From contig CM042962.1 of assembly GCA_023678885.1 (NCBI GenBank), forward strand, positions 25,496,336 through 25,560,335: a stretch of DNA of 64,000 bases. Direction: 5' to 3'. A program made the position numbers and the translations under genes. This stretch comes from Pogostemon cablin. Its lineage: Eukaryota > Streptophyta > Magnoliopsida > Lamiales > Lamiaceae. Positions 1 to 13,200 of this stretch are shown here, piece after piece; the stretch's first letter is position 1; the number at the start of each line of letters is the position of its first letter. Under the pieces are notes generated by a model, which made no database searches, was not told the DNA's origin, and worked only from the letters and a program-made list of their open reading frames with translations.

Positions 1-262
1 AGATTTGTTTAGAAATACGAATATTTGAAATCGAATAATCATTAGCTTCTTTCTCTTCCATTAACTATTTGTACTTGAAGTATTGAAGCTGTTGCATCTG
101 AATCAGGGAATCAACTGCATGCACAAGGTTGCCTTTGAGAACAATGAAAACCGTTTTGCAGGATTCTATACAAATACGAGCTCTTGCACGCTCGTATGGT
201 AAAGCTTGTAAAAGGGGAGCGCTCATATGGTAAAGCTCGTAGAAGGGTCAGTTAATACGCGA

Positions 263-2826
263 TCATGGATATTCAAATTGCTGCTGTTTGAATATTTGGC
301 CAAGCATTACATATAGTCTCTCTTGCTCTTCTAAGCTCAAACTTCTTTTTATCTGCAGCAGGACAAATTCAAGTTAATCTTGAGTTCAAGTGAATTTAGT
401 GCACAATTGTAGAGAGAGATTCACTGACCTGATCCAAGATCATCTCTAATGAGTTAGTTGGAGTAAGGACAAAAGATTGGAAGTAGATATAAGCAAATAT
501 AGCCATCACCATCTGCACAAAGGTACAATGCATACCAGTAATTAGCCAAAATGAAGTTGTTTTGTGCCAATGTAAATTAAGCCAATCCATCTGATCTAAC
601 CTGGCAATCCATCCGATCTGTAAATCCGCCATGGCCGGGAATACTATCGCCAAAATCCTGAAGATGGGTTGTGGTTCAGATTGAGGTTTGGAAAAAGAGA
701 GAACGGGGAGAGGATAGAAATGTGGCTCACCTTGATCTTAAAAGCTCTCTTCAAACCACTGGCAAAAAAACCTCCGAATGGTGCGATTATTGATGCGAAT
801 AAACCAAGGCACAAGGCATGCCACTGCACAGGCAAGATATAGGCACACTTCCAAGGAAACTGTTGATAATGAAGCAGCAGTTTCAGAATTCGACCAAGAA
901 AAGAGAATTAAAGATAAACGGACTCACCCATAGAGGAAGATACTGGAATTGATAATACTCGAGCTTGAAAAGTGGGCCGGGGTCACAACTAAGCCAACCT
1001 GTTGATAGATCCTGCATTTACTATTAAGACAATAACTATCCACAACACAACTGCATGCTCTAATTTGATGGTCTGTTGCAATAAGTATAAGAATACCTTT
1101 CTAGGGCATGTCATCCATTGGAACTTCCCCAGTATGTTTGCAAGCTGCACAATGTTGAAATGAAGTAATAAATGTGAGGTTTGAACAAAAAGAACAAGAG
1201 TATAGTGTTGATTGGTTTTCTGATGTCCATTTACCACAAAAGCTGATGCCACAGTAGCAATGGATCCTCCAATAAAGCCCTCCCATGTTTTCTTTGGGGA
1301 TAGTTTGATTAGAGGCGTCCTACCGAAGAAGAAACCGAAAAGGTAAGCAGCTACGTCGTTGATTGCTATAAGAGATGCCGGAAGAATGAACCTGTGTAAT
1401 TGCAAATGGCATGAGGACGATTGCAAGAAAGCAAGACGAGATTTGTGAAAATGCATACAATAAATAAGTAATCCAGAATGAAATTTAGTTTGGCAGTTAT
1501 GAAAATAGTTCAAGAATATGGCCAAGAAACTTGATTACTGTAAGCAATATTACCAGAAAATTCCTTCAAATATATTAGCAACGGTGAACGAGGACTGTGT
1601 GAAGACGACTATAAGAATCATGTGCGTCCATGCATACTGACCGAATTGATACTTGTACATCTTCTTCTTCAGAGTAAGAATGAACCACATCATCCCTGTA
1701 GTGTAATCGATATAGATGAAATTACTGTTATATATGATCAAATAAACGTGCATGCTTAAATGATCATCTAGCCAACAGACCCGCAATGTAGAGAAAATAA
1801 CAAATGACCATGTGATACTTGACGAGGCCATTCACAAGCTTATGGAAGAACTTATTCGTTGTAGCAGTATTAATAAGATGTTGACGGAGAATATTGCCGT
1901 ACACATAAAGCATTGCTGTGAAGAAAAAATACCTGCACACAAGTAACACTTGTAATTTATTAGAAAACATAATAATAATTGAACAGACAGTAGATGAACA
2001 TGCATGCATTTACCAATTAATAAGCCAAAATCCTGGAAGACGCTTATCTTCATGAATTCTTCTACGTAAATGGAAAAGCTCGGCTGCCATTAATATTTGA
2101 ACAAAGATGACGGTGGCACAAATGTATAGATGTCCTAGATACAGAATGAGTATCACACTGACAAGCATCCATAGAGATGAATATGTTCGAATCCACATGG
2201 ATTTATATTTGTTGTTATCGTGCACAAGTAATTGCCCTCCATTTAATTTGCTTACATCAGGTATAACCTGAAACCAAAATCCATAGCTTAACTCAGACAA
2301 GCATACACTTTTAGACCACGAACAATTATTTATAGCAAAAGATGAAAATCATCATCGTTGAGCAATTGTGAATGTTGACTTTTGTGTTATGATGAGCAAC
2401 ATTATTGCAAACAGAAGGCTCAAGAATATATAAGTCCAAGATTATACAAGTGAAGGCTTCATAAGGTATTTTCCACGACGATGTATAAATGTAATCTCTG
2501 ATTTTACATATGCAAAAGGAGAGGTGGTGAAGGCTGTATCATTGTATTCATTGGAGTTAATTAGTTTCAAAGTTTCAAACGACATAATCGTGGTATACAA
2601 TGCAGACACACACACGACATGACACACTGTTTCTCCAGTGGACTTGCATCAGTGCATGCATGATACATAAGACAATACACACAAGAAAAGAACATAATGA
2701 TTTCTGAATCAATTCCAGAGACGAGCTTAGTAAACTGATCACCTCTAGAGACTTTGTACGTTTACGACGATGCAGTCGACTCGAAGGCGTTGACGGCAAA
2801 GGTGTACTTTGTGCCTTTGGCTTCAT
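263..2826 (-). CDS. CDS1: Phosphatidate cytidylyltransferase (CDP-diacylglycerol synthase), 11 coding exons, intact
   Basis: The enzyme makes CDP-diacylglycerol from phosphatidate and CTP, the precursor of phosphatidylinositol and phosphatidylglycerol, in the ER membrane. Reading the minus strand, I placed exons at 2743-2826, 2014-2267, 1781-1932, 1554-1695, 1235-1391, 1097-1144, 928-1011, 731-859, 601-657, 429-512 and 263-352. All junctions are GT-AG and all phases agree. They total 1281 nt, or 426 residues plus stop, close to about 420 for plant CDS1. Several hydrophobic membrane segments are visible. The CTP-transferase signature (KRAFKIKDFGDSIPGHGG followed by a TDRMD motif) spans the exons at 731-859 and 601-657. 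The start at 2826 gives a short basic Ser/Pro-rich N-terminus like that of the family. An acceptor-like CAG at about 2882 suggests the 5' leader has its own intron. Family assignment is very secure; which paralogue is inferred. Confidence 0.95.
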
Positions 2827-4240
2827 CTTCAATTTCACTCCCTCCTTGAGCAATTGTTCATCAATAATATATGGAAACTCCCTGCAGGTGTATAAACACT
2901 TCAGTTTGTGTCATTTATAATTTTATCTATTTGATAAAATTATTAGAATTCTTGACAAGCTTCTAGGTAGTTCTCAGAATCAACAAATTAGTACAAGACA
3001 ATGAACCCTTAATTCAACTGCCTTACATCATTCATCACATACATGTATCAAAGAATCTAAGTTTACATTAATGTTAATGATGTTGGCATTTCATTGAGAT
3101 CATTAATTAACCACTCTATTAAAGTAAAATACATCATAATGTAAGTCACATTAAATTGAAATATGCAATGTTAGGTGCTATCAAATCTATGCATACAAAG
3201 AGGGGATCCAAACGCACACATAAATTCATGACAATAAGATCATAATTTTGAATTGTTTATCACACAAGAGAAACAAACGGCTTTTGAGAAGAATCAAAGT
3301 AATCAATAAACACCAATCTCAAGAATAAAACCTCAATTAATAATAATTACGATTAATTAATGCGTACCTTCAAGAAAATACTATATAAATGCATATAGTT
3401 TAGCCACTGGCATTTAGCTTTTCCAAATTGTGATTTTCCGACTGCAAAATATGCATTTCCAATCCAGATTCATTAAAATCAACATGCAATCTATATATAT
3501 GTGCATATATATCTACATAATAGGAAAATAGAGCCAAAAAAGGATCAAAACACGTTTACTATGAATAGTGAGTAATGTAGTTAAAAAGAAAAAAACGAAA
3601 ATTTACTAGCAGTTAGGAGTTAGCAGGGGCAGGGAAGAATGGTGTAATACACGCGATTACTCAGAGAATGGCCTCTCATGGGAGCCCAATTTCTTCCAAT
3701 TAATAGTACTCAATGTAAAACAATTTTTTACCCACTTAAATATAAATACATTTTTTGTATTCACTGTTGTGGATTTGTATCCAAAATACCCTTAATTCAA
3801 TTGATTTATTGGGTATCTCGGTCGTCGACACGTCGGGGTCAGGGGAAGATAAGGGGTGCTCAGATTTCTGAGGTTTGGCTTACAACAGAACTGACGATCA
3901 CACAGTACAGTGACAACGAAAATAAACCCACGATAGATTTAGACCATAAACCCACCAAAGAAATTGCGTAAACATTCACACTCTCTATTTTGTAGTACTG
4001 ATAAGTGAAGGCAAGGACCCTACTTATACAAGAGTCTAGCCACCACATGAAAGGAAAGATCAATATTTCCATTCATGGCAACAACGACAAGAATCAAAGA
4101 GGGAAGATAAGAGTGTTCGGGTCCCATTAGGGTTGAACGACTAGAGGGTTGGAGGGATGGACCTTGATTTAACTAAGTCCAATACCAAAATTGAAGACCA
4201 GCTGTTGGGCCACAAGATAGCCCAAAGGGCCCAACATGAT
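2827..4240. other. Upstream region of the cytidylyltransferase gene; no further gene seen
   Basis: This holds the 5' leader, a probable leader intron (acceptor near 2882) and the promoter of the minus-strand CDS1 gene. I see no convincing TATA box or coding exon. The stretch 3800-4100 is less AT-rich than its surroundings, but its short ORFs resemble nothing I know. Confidence 0.4.
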
Positions 4241-4311
4241 TTTTATTTTTATTAGAAAAAAAACTTAAAAAAAATGGAATGAATAAGAAAAAAAGAGTCA
4301 AACACACGTAA

Positions 4312-4791
4312 AATATGTTAAATAGAGATTGAGTAGGAAGAAAAAAAATATGGGCCAAATAAACTGAAAAAGGGTTGAATAGGAAAAAAAAAGGTCGAAT
4401 AGAGATATATAATATTCTTGTCGACAAATTCTAAAAATTCAAAAAATATAAATTGAATAGAGTAAAAATTTTGTGATGAATAAACAAAATATAAGTCGAA
4501 TAGACAAAAAAATGGGCTGAATAGAGATCAATAATATTTTCGTCATCGTAAAATAGGTTAAATATAGAGATTGAGTAGGAAGAAAAAATATGTGTCGAAT
4601 AAACTGAAAAAAGGGTTGAATAGGCAAAAAAAGGTCGAATAGAGATGCATAATATTCTTGTCGACAAATTCAAAAAATATAGATTGAATAGAGTAAAAAT
4701 TTTGTGACGAATAAACAAAATATAAGTCGAATAGACCAAAAAGTGGGTTGAATAGAGATCAATAGTATTTTTGTCATCGGAATTAAAACTT
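4312..4791. repeat. Tandem duplication, period about 240 bp
   Basis: Two head-to-tail copies of an AT-rich unit carry recurring GGTCGAATAGAGAT and AATAAACAAAA phrases. Landmarks repeat 239-240 bp apart, for example AGGTCGAATAGAGAT at 4392 and 4632. Degenerate related phrases continue to about 4880 and resume at about 5160, on the far side of a MITE. No coding potential is evident. Confidence 0.75.
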
Positions 4792-4880
4792 AAAAAATAT
4801 AGATCGAATAAAGTAAAAAAATTTAGAATGAATAAACAAAAAATTATTTCGATAAACAAAAAATGGGTCGAATAGAGATT

Positions 4881-5137
4881 TACTCCCTCCGTCCCGGAAC
4901 AAGGTATACATTTGCTTTTTGCACGTAGATTAAGGAGTATAATATTTAAATGTGTAATGAAGTGAGAGATAATATTTTAATGTGTAGTGGGTAGTTGTAT
5001 TAGTGTAGTAGGTGGGCCACATGTGGATATAATAATTGTTTTGTGTGGGTCCCATATACCAAAAAGAGAAATGTATACTTTGTTTTGGGACGGACCCAAA
5101 TGAAAAATGTATACCTAGTTGTGGGACGGAAGGAGTA
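4881..5137. mobile_element. Stowaway-like MITE, copy 1
   Basis: The element has TA dinucleotides at both ends and inverted termini beginning CTCCCTCCGTCCC on the left, with the complementary GGGACGGAAGGAG on the right. It is about 250 bp with an AT-rich interior and no ORF, as expected of Stowaway (Tc1/mariner-derived) MITEs. It interrupts the GTCGAATAGAG repeat tract. Confidence 0.85.
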
Positions 5138-5233
5138 TAATTTTCTCACCGAAAAATACTAAAACAAAAAATATGTGGGTTGAATAAACAAAAAAAATTT
5201 AAGTCTAATAAATTAAATTTGGGTCATCAACAA

Positions 5234-5475
5234 TACTCCCTCCATCCCGTTTCAATATTTACATTTCTATTTTGCGCGTCTCATTTCAATGTTTACGTTT
5301 TTCTTTTTGGAATATGGGACATACCTAAAATAATTAATATATCATACAACACTAATACACTTACCCATTTTACATTAAATATTATATATTTCTACCCACT
5401 ATCTATTAAAATATTATACTTCTTCATCAACGTGTAAAAAGCAAACATAAAAATTGAAATGAGACGGAGGGAATA
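5234..5475. mobile_element. Stowaway-like MITE, copy 2
   Basis: The termini are TA + CTCCCTCCATCCCG on the left and the complementary GAGACGGAGGGAA + TA on the right. It lies about 100 bp from copy 1 and its interior differs, so it is a separate insertion. Confidence 0.75.
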
Positions 5476-5921
5476 TATAAGAGTGTTCTTGGAATAAATA
5501 GTACAAAGCAGGTAGAAAAAAAATTACATTTGCATGGGTAAATAAAATACTATTTGAGAGTACCGCGATACTATAACACATTTTCACTTTTCTTTCTTCT
5601 AAATTTAACTTAATTTTATTTTGACAATGACTAGAGTGGGAAGAGGTACCAATTTTGAAATGTACAACCTTCTTCTTTCACATTTAGTGTGTGTTATGAT
5701 ATTTTAATGAAGGAGCATGAATTAATTAAGAAGGGTGAAGATCAAAAGGGGTACCAATTAATTGGTACCCTTGGTTGTACCCTAGTCACCCTCACAATTT
5801 TATTCAAAATTACGTTCATAACTTTGAAACGAGGAAATCCGTTAAAATAATAATAATAATAAATAAAATTAATAATAAAGAATATTTTAAAAAATGTGAT
5901 GAACTAAATAGCAAACTGAAT

Positions 5922-5957
<36 letters not shown>

Positions 5958-7837
5958 ACACCTAATTTACCATGGGTACAAGATAAAATATTTTTCCCCC
6001 AAAACCAATTTTATCATTTTAGATTAAATAATATTCACCTATGGTAACTTATGTGCACTAACCTCTACCATTGATTTGTTTCAATTAAATCAACACCATC
6101 AAATTAAATCTTCCCAAAGTAAAACCCTAATTTTTCATTTCATTTTATCTGCATCTATAACCAATCGAAGAAGAAAGAAAGAAATAGGGATGAAGAAAGA
6201 AAAGAAAAAGAGAAAACCATAGTTTCTTCTCTCCTCTTCATCTATGAAAGCTTTGAATCTTCAATTCCCTCACTCGATTACTCCACTCAATTAATCCATT
6301 TGTACCTAATTAACATCTCAACTCTTGATTTTATTTATTTCTCTATACTATTTGAAGGTACGCCGTAAGTCGATCTTGAATTGTTTGGACGATGAAGCTG
6401 GATTCTTCTGATGGACGAAGTAGCACTACTGTCTACCCAGCGGAAGTTCGACAATTTTCGCTAGAAAACTCGCCGTCTCGCTCTGGCTATTGACGACAAC
6501 CGCCAATTGCAGCGGTGGAGATCTTGGGTCAAGGTGTTGAAACATTGGATTTGAGGTATTCCTTTTTGTTGATTTATTTTTATTTTTAATTAATTGGAAT
6601 CTTGATTGCTAAGGTTTTCTACTTATTCAAACAAAGTCGCTGAAAGTAATACAATTCTCCTTTCTGAAACCCTAATAACATTTTCAAGAGTTTCAGTCTG
6701 TTCATTGTCATTTCACCTTTTTTTTATGAGTTTTTATGCTAAATCTTTGCAAGAGGTAAAATAATTTCAGCTTTTTTTATTTATTTACTTTCTTCTTTGA
6801 TCTAATTTCATAGTTCTTGGAATTTACTATCGCCTAAATTAGAGCAAAAAAATGTCAATTGTGTCTTGCGATTCAGATTGAAATTGGCCTATACCATATT
6901 ATTGTAAATGATATTTAATTGATTTGATTTAATCCTTAATTGGGATTCTTTCTACTTTAAGTTTGGAAAATGAAGATTCCAACTATAAGAATTGCTGCAT
7001 GGTTAATTGGGAACTTTTCTTTACGTCTTTTATATGGAATACTTGTGTTATTGGTGTAGATAAATTGGGTTAGTGGTTATTTTAGTTGCTTTTTTGTGTG
7101 ATTTACATTTGGAAACTAAATACAGATTCCTCCTTACTATCAGGTGTACTCCTTAAATGATTTTAAGAATGAGTGTTTAATTATTTTAATATTTTTCAGT
7201 GTTGCGAGGATTCAGTGAAACAATCATTTATCTTCACATTTACACCTTGCAACTTTATTTGTGTATATTTTGTGGATAATGCTGACGTAGAGAGAAACAA
7301 AGAAAAGAATTCAGTAGGCTTCAGAGTGTGATTTAAACTAATTGTTTAACACGTCAATGTCATTACGTATGCTAACTATATTTCTCAATAGTTATATATC
7401 AATCTGATGAATAACAGTCTTGAAATGCAATTCAATTTTGTATTATAAAGAGTAAACCGGCCTTTACCGTTGAATGGAAGCCAATTATTATTTGGTGTCT
7501 GATTGTAAAGGTAGTTGGGTGTCTAACTTAATGCGGTGGGGTATAAGTGCATTAATCATTGCAACTTTAAGTATACTATTGGAGTATGACAATCATACTT
7601 TTTGTTATAGATGTATTGATCATTGCATTTTCTCACGAGTACTTAATCAGCTACTAAGTATTTTTCTTTCTATAAATGTCAATTTTCAAAAGATTTACTG
7701 CAATATCTATTAGTATTAAATTGTCTACCATAGACATTCCATTTTTCTATTCCTTTGTCTAATTTCATTAATTTTAATATTTATTATAATGTAAAGCATG
7801 GAAAGTTTTCTTAATTTTCTTTTTTTTTGAATGCTGG
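5476..7837. other. AT-rich intergenic DNA with a 22-bp perfect palindrome and a (TA)n run
   Basis: No gene is recognised. There is a perfect 22-bp palindrome at 5749-5770 and a (TA)n run at about 5927-5955. The stretch 6110-6560 resembles a plant 5' leader: it has CT-rich and GAA-rich runs, an AAACCCTAA box, and possible donors near 6358 and 6555. It could be the transcribed leader of the decayed syntaxin copy downstream, but no start exon of a syntaxin is visible. Confidence 0.45.
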
Positions 7838-8548
7838 GCTTTGAAAAAGAAAATTAAAGATAAAAAATGTCCGAATTTCAGGTAAACTTGCTGCATGTTT
7901 CTTTTGTGTGGTGTAAATTTTCACGTATTTTCTTGTTTCTCAATTTCTGTTATACGTAATTCGTAGACTCTAGGAGAGAATGTACATCAAGAATATCATG
8001 AAGTCATTGAGAGATATGTGTTCACAAGAGTTAATACCTGATTTAGGAAAAAGGTCTTTTGCTATTTTATGGTTATCTTTCTATACACTATGAGTTTCAT
8101 GTGGTTATCAGTGGCGGGCACTCTAGCTCATGAAGAGTAAAGCATAATATATCCTAAAATATGTTGATCATAATATCTTCAAATATTATCTATTTAATTA
8201 AATAAATCATTTGCCCACAGACAATAGATCGACTAATGGAGACTGGGGACAGCGAGTAGATATTTCAAAATGCAATCCGACAACAAGGCCAGGGCCAGGT
8301 GCTCTCCGACCTTCCAAGTTTTTCATCTGTATTTTTTTACTTCTGATGTGCCTTTTAATTTTTGGTTATATAATTGTTGCTTTATTCTTTTCAAATGTGT
8401 TATCCATGATACTTATTTTGATTTTTTTTTTTTTACATTTATTGATTTAAAATAAAAGTTATAGAAGATGATGATTATCCATACTGAAATTCAAAAGCGA
8501 CATAATGCAGTTAGAGATTTAGAGAAGAAGCTTTTGAATTTGCAACAG
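7838..8548 (+). pseudogene. Syntaxin (plant SYP13/SYP12-type Qa-SNARE) pseudogene, internal exons only
   Basis: Four exon-like blocks keep the family order. At 7838-7881 is ALKKKIKDK followed by MSEFQ, with a GT donor; six A's where four are expected shift the frame. At 7967-8045 is TLGENVHQEYHEVIERYVFT after an AG acceptor. At 8221-8308 is TIDRLMETGDSE, then TAG at 8257-8259 in place of a glutamine codon, then IFQNAIRQQGQGQVL. At 8484-8548 is EIQKRHNAVRDLEKKLLNLQQ-like sequence before a GT donor. Intact relatives mediate plasma-membrane vesicle fusion. The N-terminal Habc part, most of the SNARE helix and the membrane anchor are missing. Since it keeps intron borders, it came from genomic DNA and not from a spliced mRNA. 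Confidence 0.85.
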
Positions 8549-8985
8549 GTATCGATTTTTTCTTGCAACAACTATATGAGTATAATATTTTTGTAGGATA
8601 CATACAGTATGGATAATATTTGTGAGCTCTTGAGATATATGTCTTTGCTATTGAATAATTATTTGAGGTCTAGATTATATTACATGTGTGAACCTTCTGT
8701 ATTATTATATAAAATATGGTGAAGTTGGTCGAGTGTTCTGTATGTGACCTTTTGTGAGGAACTTATCTGCAATAGAAATTTAATAATCTTATATATTTTA
8801 GAACCTGGAAAATCAAATATTAGACGAATTGTTTCACTTAATAGTCGTTTAATGAAAGGTATTGATAGTAAACAGATTTTTTGGTGGAGCATTTCGAAAC
8901 AAAAATTATCTCGATTGCATTATACTATCGACCTGAGCATTAGCACATCATTTCCACTGAATGGAGTAACTATTCAATAATTAAA
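8549..8985. other. Unassigned AT-rich sequence between syntaxin pseudogene and gypsy element
   Basis: I looked for the next syntaxin exon and found none. Short ORFs on both strands here are unlike any known protein. Confidence 0.4.
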
Positions 8986-10007
8986 ATCGGACCCATCACT
9001 TGTTCATATGGAATTTCAAACAATAGTTCAATTTGCACCATGAATCCATACAAAAACTAGTTAAATCAACTGACCCACTTCAAAATCAAGCAATAAAACT
9101 TCAATCCTAGGGTAATTGAATCAAGAAAACATACCTTTCGATCCGGCCATGGCTTGTATGAACAACGTATGAAAATCTCCAATTTTGGAAGAAGAACCCT
9201 AGTTTCTGAACTAAATCACCCAAAATCCGAGAGAAATTGAGTGTATGAAGGATGGAAAATGGTTTAATCGGAGTGGAATCAAGTAAAATCGAAGTGTAGA
9301 AGAAATGATTTTTGGTTCGGAGAGGATTTGAGTGAGGATAGTGTGAAAAAGTAATCGAAACGAGGGCAAAATTTCAATTAAAAACCTAACTTACCTGTGC
9401 GATTCAAACTAAACTGGTGGTCGAACCACCTCGTCATGGTCGAATCGTGCTTCTGGACACATTCAGCACCTCGGTTCGACTCGAACAGTAGGTCGAATTA
9501 GGCCATCGTGGTCGAATTAGCCAGTAACAAACTTTCAGGTCCGCGATTCGACCCTGGTTTGACTTTTCACTTGGTCGAATTACACCTTTCCTGGTCAAAT
9601 GGACCTGTAACAAACTCTCTGATCGCTGATTCAACCTCTGCCTTTGGTCGAAGCCTGGTCGAACCAACCCATGTATGGTCGAATCGACCTGTAACGAAGT
9701 CTCTGATCCTTGGTTCGACTTGGGCTGCTTGCTTCAACCAGTCTCCTTGGTCGAATTGTGGTAGAATCGATCTCTTGTTTCTTCGAAATTCACTACTCTT
9801 CGCTCCCTGCACACTTCAAGCTCAAAAACGAACATTAGGTACCAACACGGAGCAAAACTAAGCTGGAGAACCACTTAAAAGGCTCTAAAATTGTGTGTGT
9901 ATACTCCGCATACGATTTAATAAATAAAACACCACTAAATATTAGACAAATTGTAAAAAATCGACACGTCAAAACCATTTAAAGTTTCAATATGCTGCAA
10001 AAAATCA
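8986..10007 (-). mobile_element. Probable 3' LTR remnant of the gypsy element (left boundary uncertain)
   Basis: On the minus strand a purine-rich tract (rc of 10008-10016) precedes TGATTTTTTGC, a plausible LTR start. The interior repeats the layout of the 5' LTR: a cluster of GGTCGAACC/GGTTCGACC words at about 9415-9780 and CTCAAA-rich sequence to its right. Yet most of its sequence is not visibly homologous to the 5' LTR at 16407-18048, and no matching left end was found. Confidence 0.4.
9415..9780. repeat. Array of GGTCGAAYY / RRTTCGACC words, cluster 1
   Basis: About a dozen copies of TGGTCGAA and its reverse complement TTCGACC(A) occur here in both orientations at irregular spacing of 15-60 bp. 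A phrase CCTGTAACAAACTCT repeats around 9600 and in variant form near 9690, and again in the cluster at 17670. Confidence 0.8.
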
Positions 10008-10016
10008 ACTCCCCTA

Positions 10017-10256
10017 ACAGATGTTACAAAGAAAAGATCATATTTTTCGTGCTACGATGAGGTGAATACATCACACCCCAAACTTAGTTGAAACTATAGT
10101 CGAAACTAAATTTGAAAGAAGATGTAATTTCTGATTAGTAAGCACGTCAAATATAAAAATTTCTTACTCACACTAAAGAAATAAAACAATAAAACAGGAG
10201 GGAAAGCCCCCAACAAGCGCTCTTATTTAACGTCGGAGAGTCACGATGGTACCAAA
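10017..10256 (-). other. 3' untranslated part of the gypsy element
   Basis: Between the integrase stop and the putative polypurine tract. It contains an ACCCCAAACTTAG phrase at about 10075, which I associate with this position in Athila/Tat elements. No ORF. Confidence 0.5.
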
Positions 10257-13200
10257 TCAATGCAAGGTATCATCAATGACAATGCAAGCATCATCCAACG
10301 ACTTATAATGCTTCAATCGATGCCCATTCGCTGCGATGATGTCTCCATCCTTGTCCACGATCTCGAAACTCCCCCTTCCGCAGGCTCTATGGATAATGAA
10401 CGGTCCCGTCCATTTTGATTTCAAATTTCCTGCAAAGAGCTTCAAACGAGAGTTAAAAAGTAATACCTCATCACCTTGCTTGAATTCCTTGTAAGTGATC
10501 TTCGAATCATGCCATTTCTTCATTCTTTCCTTGTAGATCACCGAATTCTTATAAGCTTGATTCCTGAACTCGTCTAAATGATTAATTTGAGTCATCCTCA
10601 ACTCCTTTTGGTCCTTAAGACACAAGTTCAAGCTTCTCAATGCCCAAAAAGCTTTATGCTGAATCTCTATGGGTAAGTGGCAGCTTCCCATAGACGATTT
10701 GATTAGGGGACATGTCAAGCACCGTCTTATATGCAGTTCAGAACCTCCACAATATATCGTCGAGCTTTATAGCCCAATCCTTCATATTGGTTCCTACTAC
10801 TTTCTCCAAAATTTTCTTAACTTGTCAGTTGGAGACCTCGGCTTGCCTATTTGCTTTAGGGTGATAGGGTGTAGTGATCCTATGCTTTACACCGTACTTG
10901 AGCACTCTCTTTAGAAGCTTGTTGACGAAGTGGGGACCTCCATCACTTACTAGTGCTCTAGGGACTCCATATCGGGCAAAGATATGTTTCTTCAAGAAAG
11001 ACAATACGGTCTTTGAATCATTCAAGCGAGTAGGAATGACCTCTACCCATTTAGAAACATAATCCACTGCTAAAAGGATGTATAGGAATCCATTATATAG
11101 GGGGAAAGGCCCCATAAAATTGATTCCCCACACATCGAAGATCTCTACAACAATGCTCGGCTGAAGTGGCATCTCATATCTCCTACTTATGTTTCCCATC
11201 CGTTGACATCTATCGTATGTCGCTACATAGGATTCACAGTCTTTAAACAAAGTAGGCTAATAAAGAGCAGATTGAAGTACCTTAGCTGCCGTCTTTTGAG
11301 CTCCGAAGTGCCCCCCATTAGGTTGTACTTGGCAAAAGTCAAGAACATTCTCCATCTCCATCTCGGGCACACACCTATGGACTATAGAATCTATACAGAT
11401 TTTGTAGACAAATGGATCATACCATATGAAAGTCTCAACATCTCTCTTAAACTTAGCAAGTTGATACCGGTTGAGATCTCTTGAAATTTCTCCTACAACA
11501 ATGTAGTTTACATAATCCGCATACCATGGATCCATTCCTTGAGCAGCAACTACACACACCCTTTCCACTCCTTCAGCAAACACCGCCATGATCTTCTCAT
11601 CGGGAAACATCTTTTCAATGTATTCAAAGGAATCATCACAATGCTCCCTTGTCTCCAACCTTGATAGGTGATCCGCCAAAATATTTTCCGTTCCTTTCTT
11701 ATCTCGGATCTCCAAATCAAATTCCTGCAGAAAAAGGACCCATCTAATGATCCTTGGCTTTGCTTCCTTATTCTCCATTAAGTACTAAATCGCAGAATGA
11801 TCCGTATACACAATGGTCTTCATGCCAACCAAGTACTGCCGAAACTTATTGAATGCATACACAACAACTAGAAACTCTTTTTCTGTGACAGTGTAGTTCT
11901 TTTGTGCTGCATCAAAAGTTTTACTCGCATAGTAAATGGTGCAGAACTTCTTCTCATTCATCTGCCCAAGCACCACTTCAAGTGCTTGATCACTTGCATA
12001 ATACATAAGTACGAACGGTTGAGTCCAATCCGGTGTGATCAAGATAAGTGCAGTAATCAGTGGCTCCTTCAAAACTTGAAAAGCTGTTAGACATTCTTCA
12101 TTAAAATAAAAAGGAACATCCTTTTCAAGTAAATGAGAGAGAGGTTTGGAGTATTTTGAGAAGTTTTTGATGAATCTCTTATAAAATCCTACGTGTCCAA
12201 GGAAGGACCGTACCTCTTTTTCATTGGTAGGTAGCGGAAGCTTCTCAATCGCCACCACCTTTGCTCTATCCACCTGCAATCCCTTGGCCGAAATATGATG
12301 GCTAAGAATTATTCCATCTTTCACCATGAAGTGACACTTCTCCCAATTTAAGACAAGATTAGTTTCTTGGCATCTCTTCAAAATGGTGAACAAGTTAGAT
12401 AAACAAATATCAAAGGAGGAACCAAACACAGAAAAATCATCATAAACACCTCCATGATCTTTTCTATCAACTCGTTAAATATGGCTATCATGCAATGTTG
12501 AAATGTAGCAGGTGCATTACACAATCCAAAAGGCATATTTCTAAAGAAAAAGTTCCATAAGGGCAAGTAAAAGTTATCTTTTCCTGATCCTCGGGTGCAA
12601 TCATGATTTGGTTATACTCCGAGTACCCATCCAAGAAACAATAAAACTCGTACCCCGCAAGACGATCAAGCATTTGATCTGTTAAAGGAAGAGTGAAGTG
12701 GTCTTTGCATGTATTTTCATTCAGTTTCCTGTAGTCAGTACACACGCCATCCAGTAGGAATTCTAGTGGCTAGAGTCTCTCCATCATCGGCTTTCACAAG
12801 AGTCATGCCCCCTTTTTAGCTATAACATGTAATGGACTCACAATGTGGCTATCACTAATTGGATAAATAATTCCTGCATCTAACCATGTTAGAATTTGCT
12901 TCCTAATCACTTCTTGAATAGCGGGATTAACTCTCCGCTGATTCTGAATGCTACTCTTTGCCTCATCTAACAATCTTATCTTATGCATGCAATATGATGG
13001 ACTAATACCTTTCAAATCATCAAGAGACCAACCAATTGCAGACTTATACTTCCTAAGCATTTCTAATAACTCATCGAGTTGATCATCAGTTAGAGAAGAA
13101 GATATAATTACTGGAAATGTTTCATTGTCGCCTAGGTAGGCATACTTTAAGTGCTCCGGTAGTGGTTTCAACTCATCATTCTTTTCTTCTTTGACTGTGC

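Noticed and set aside
8570..8660. A further syntaxin exon (MDNIC-like) after 8548
   Set aside because: Only three to four residues agree, with no SNARE helix around them; chance is likely.
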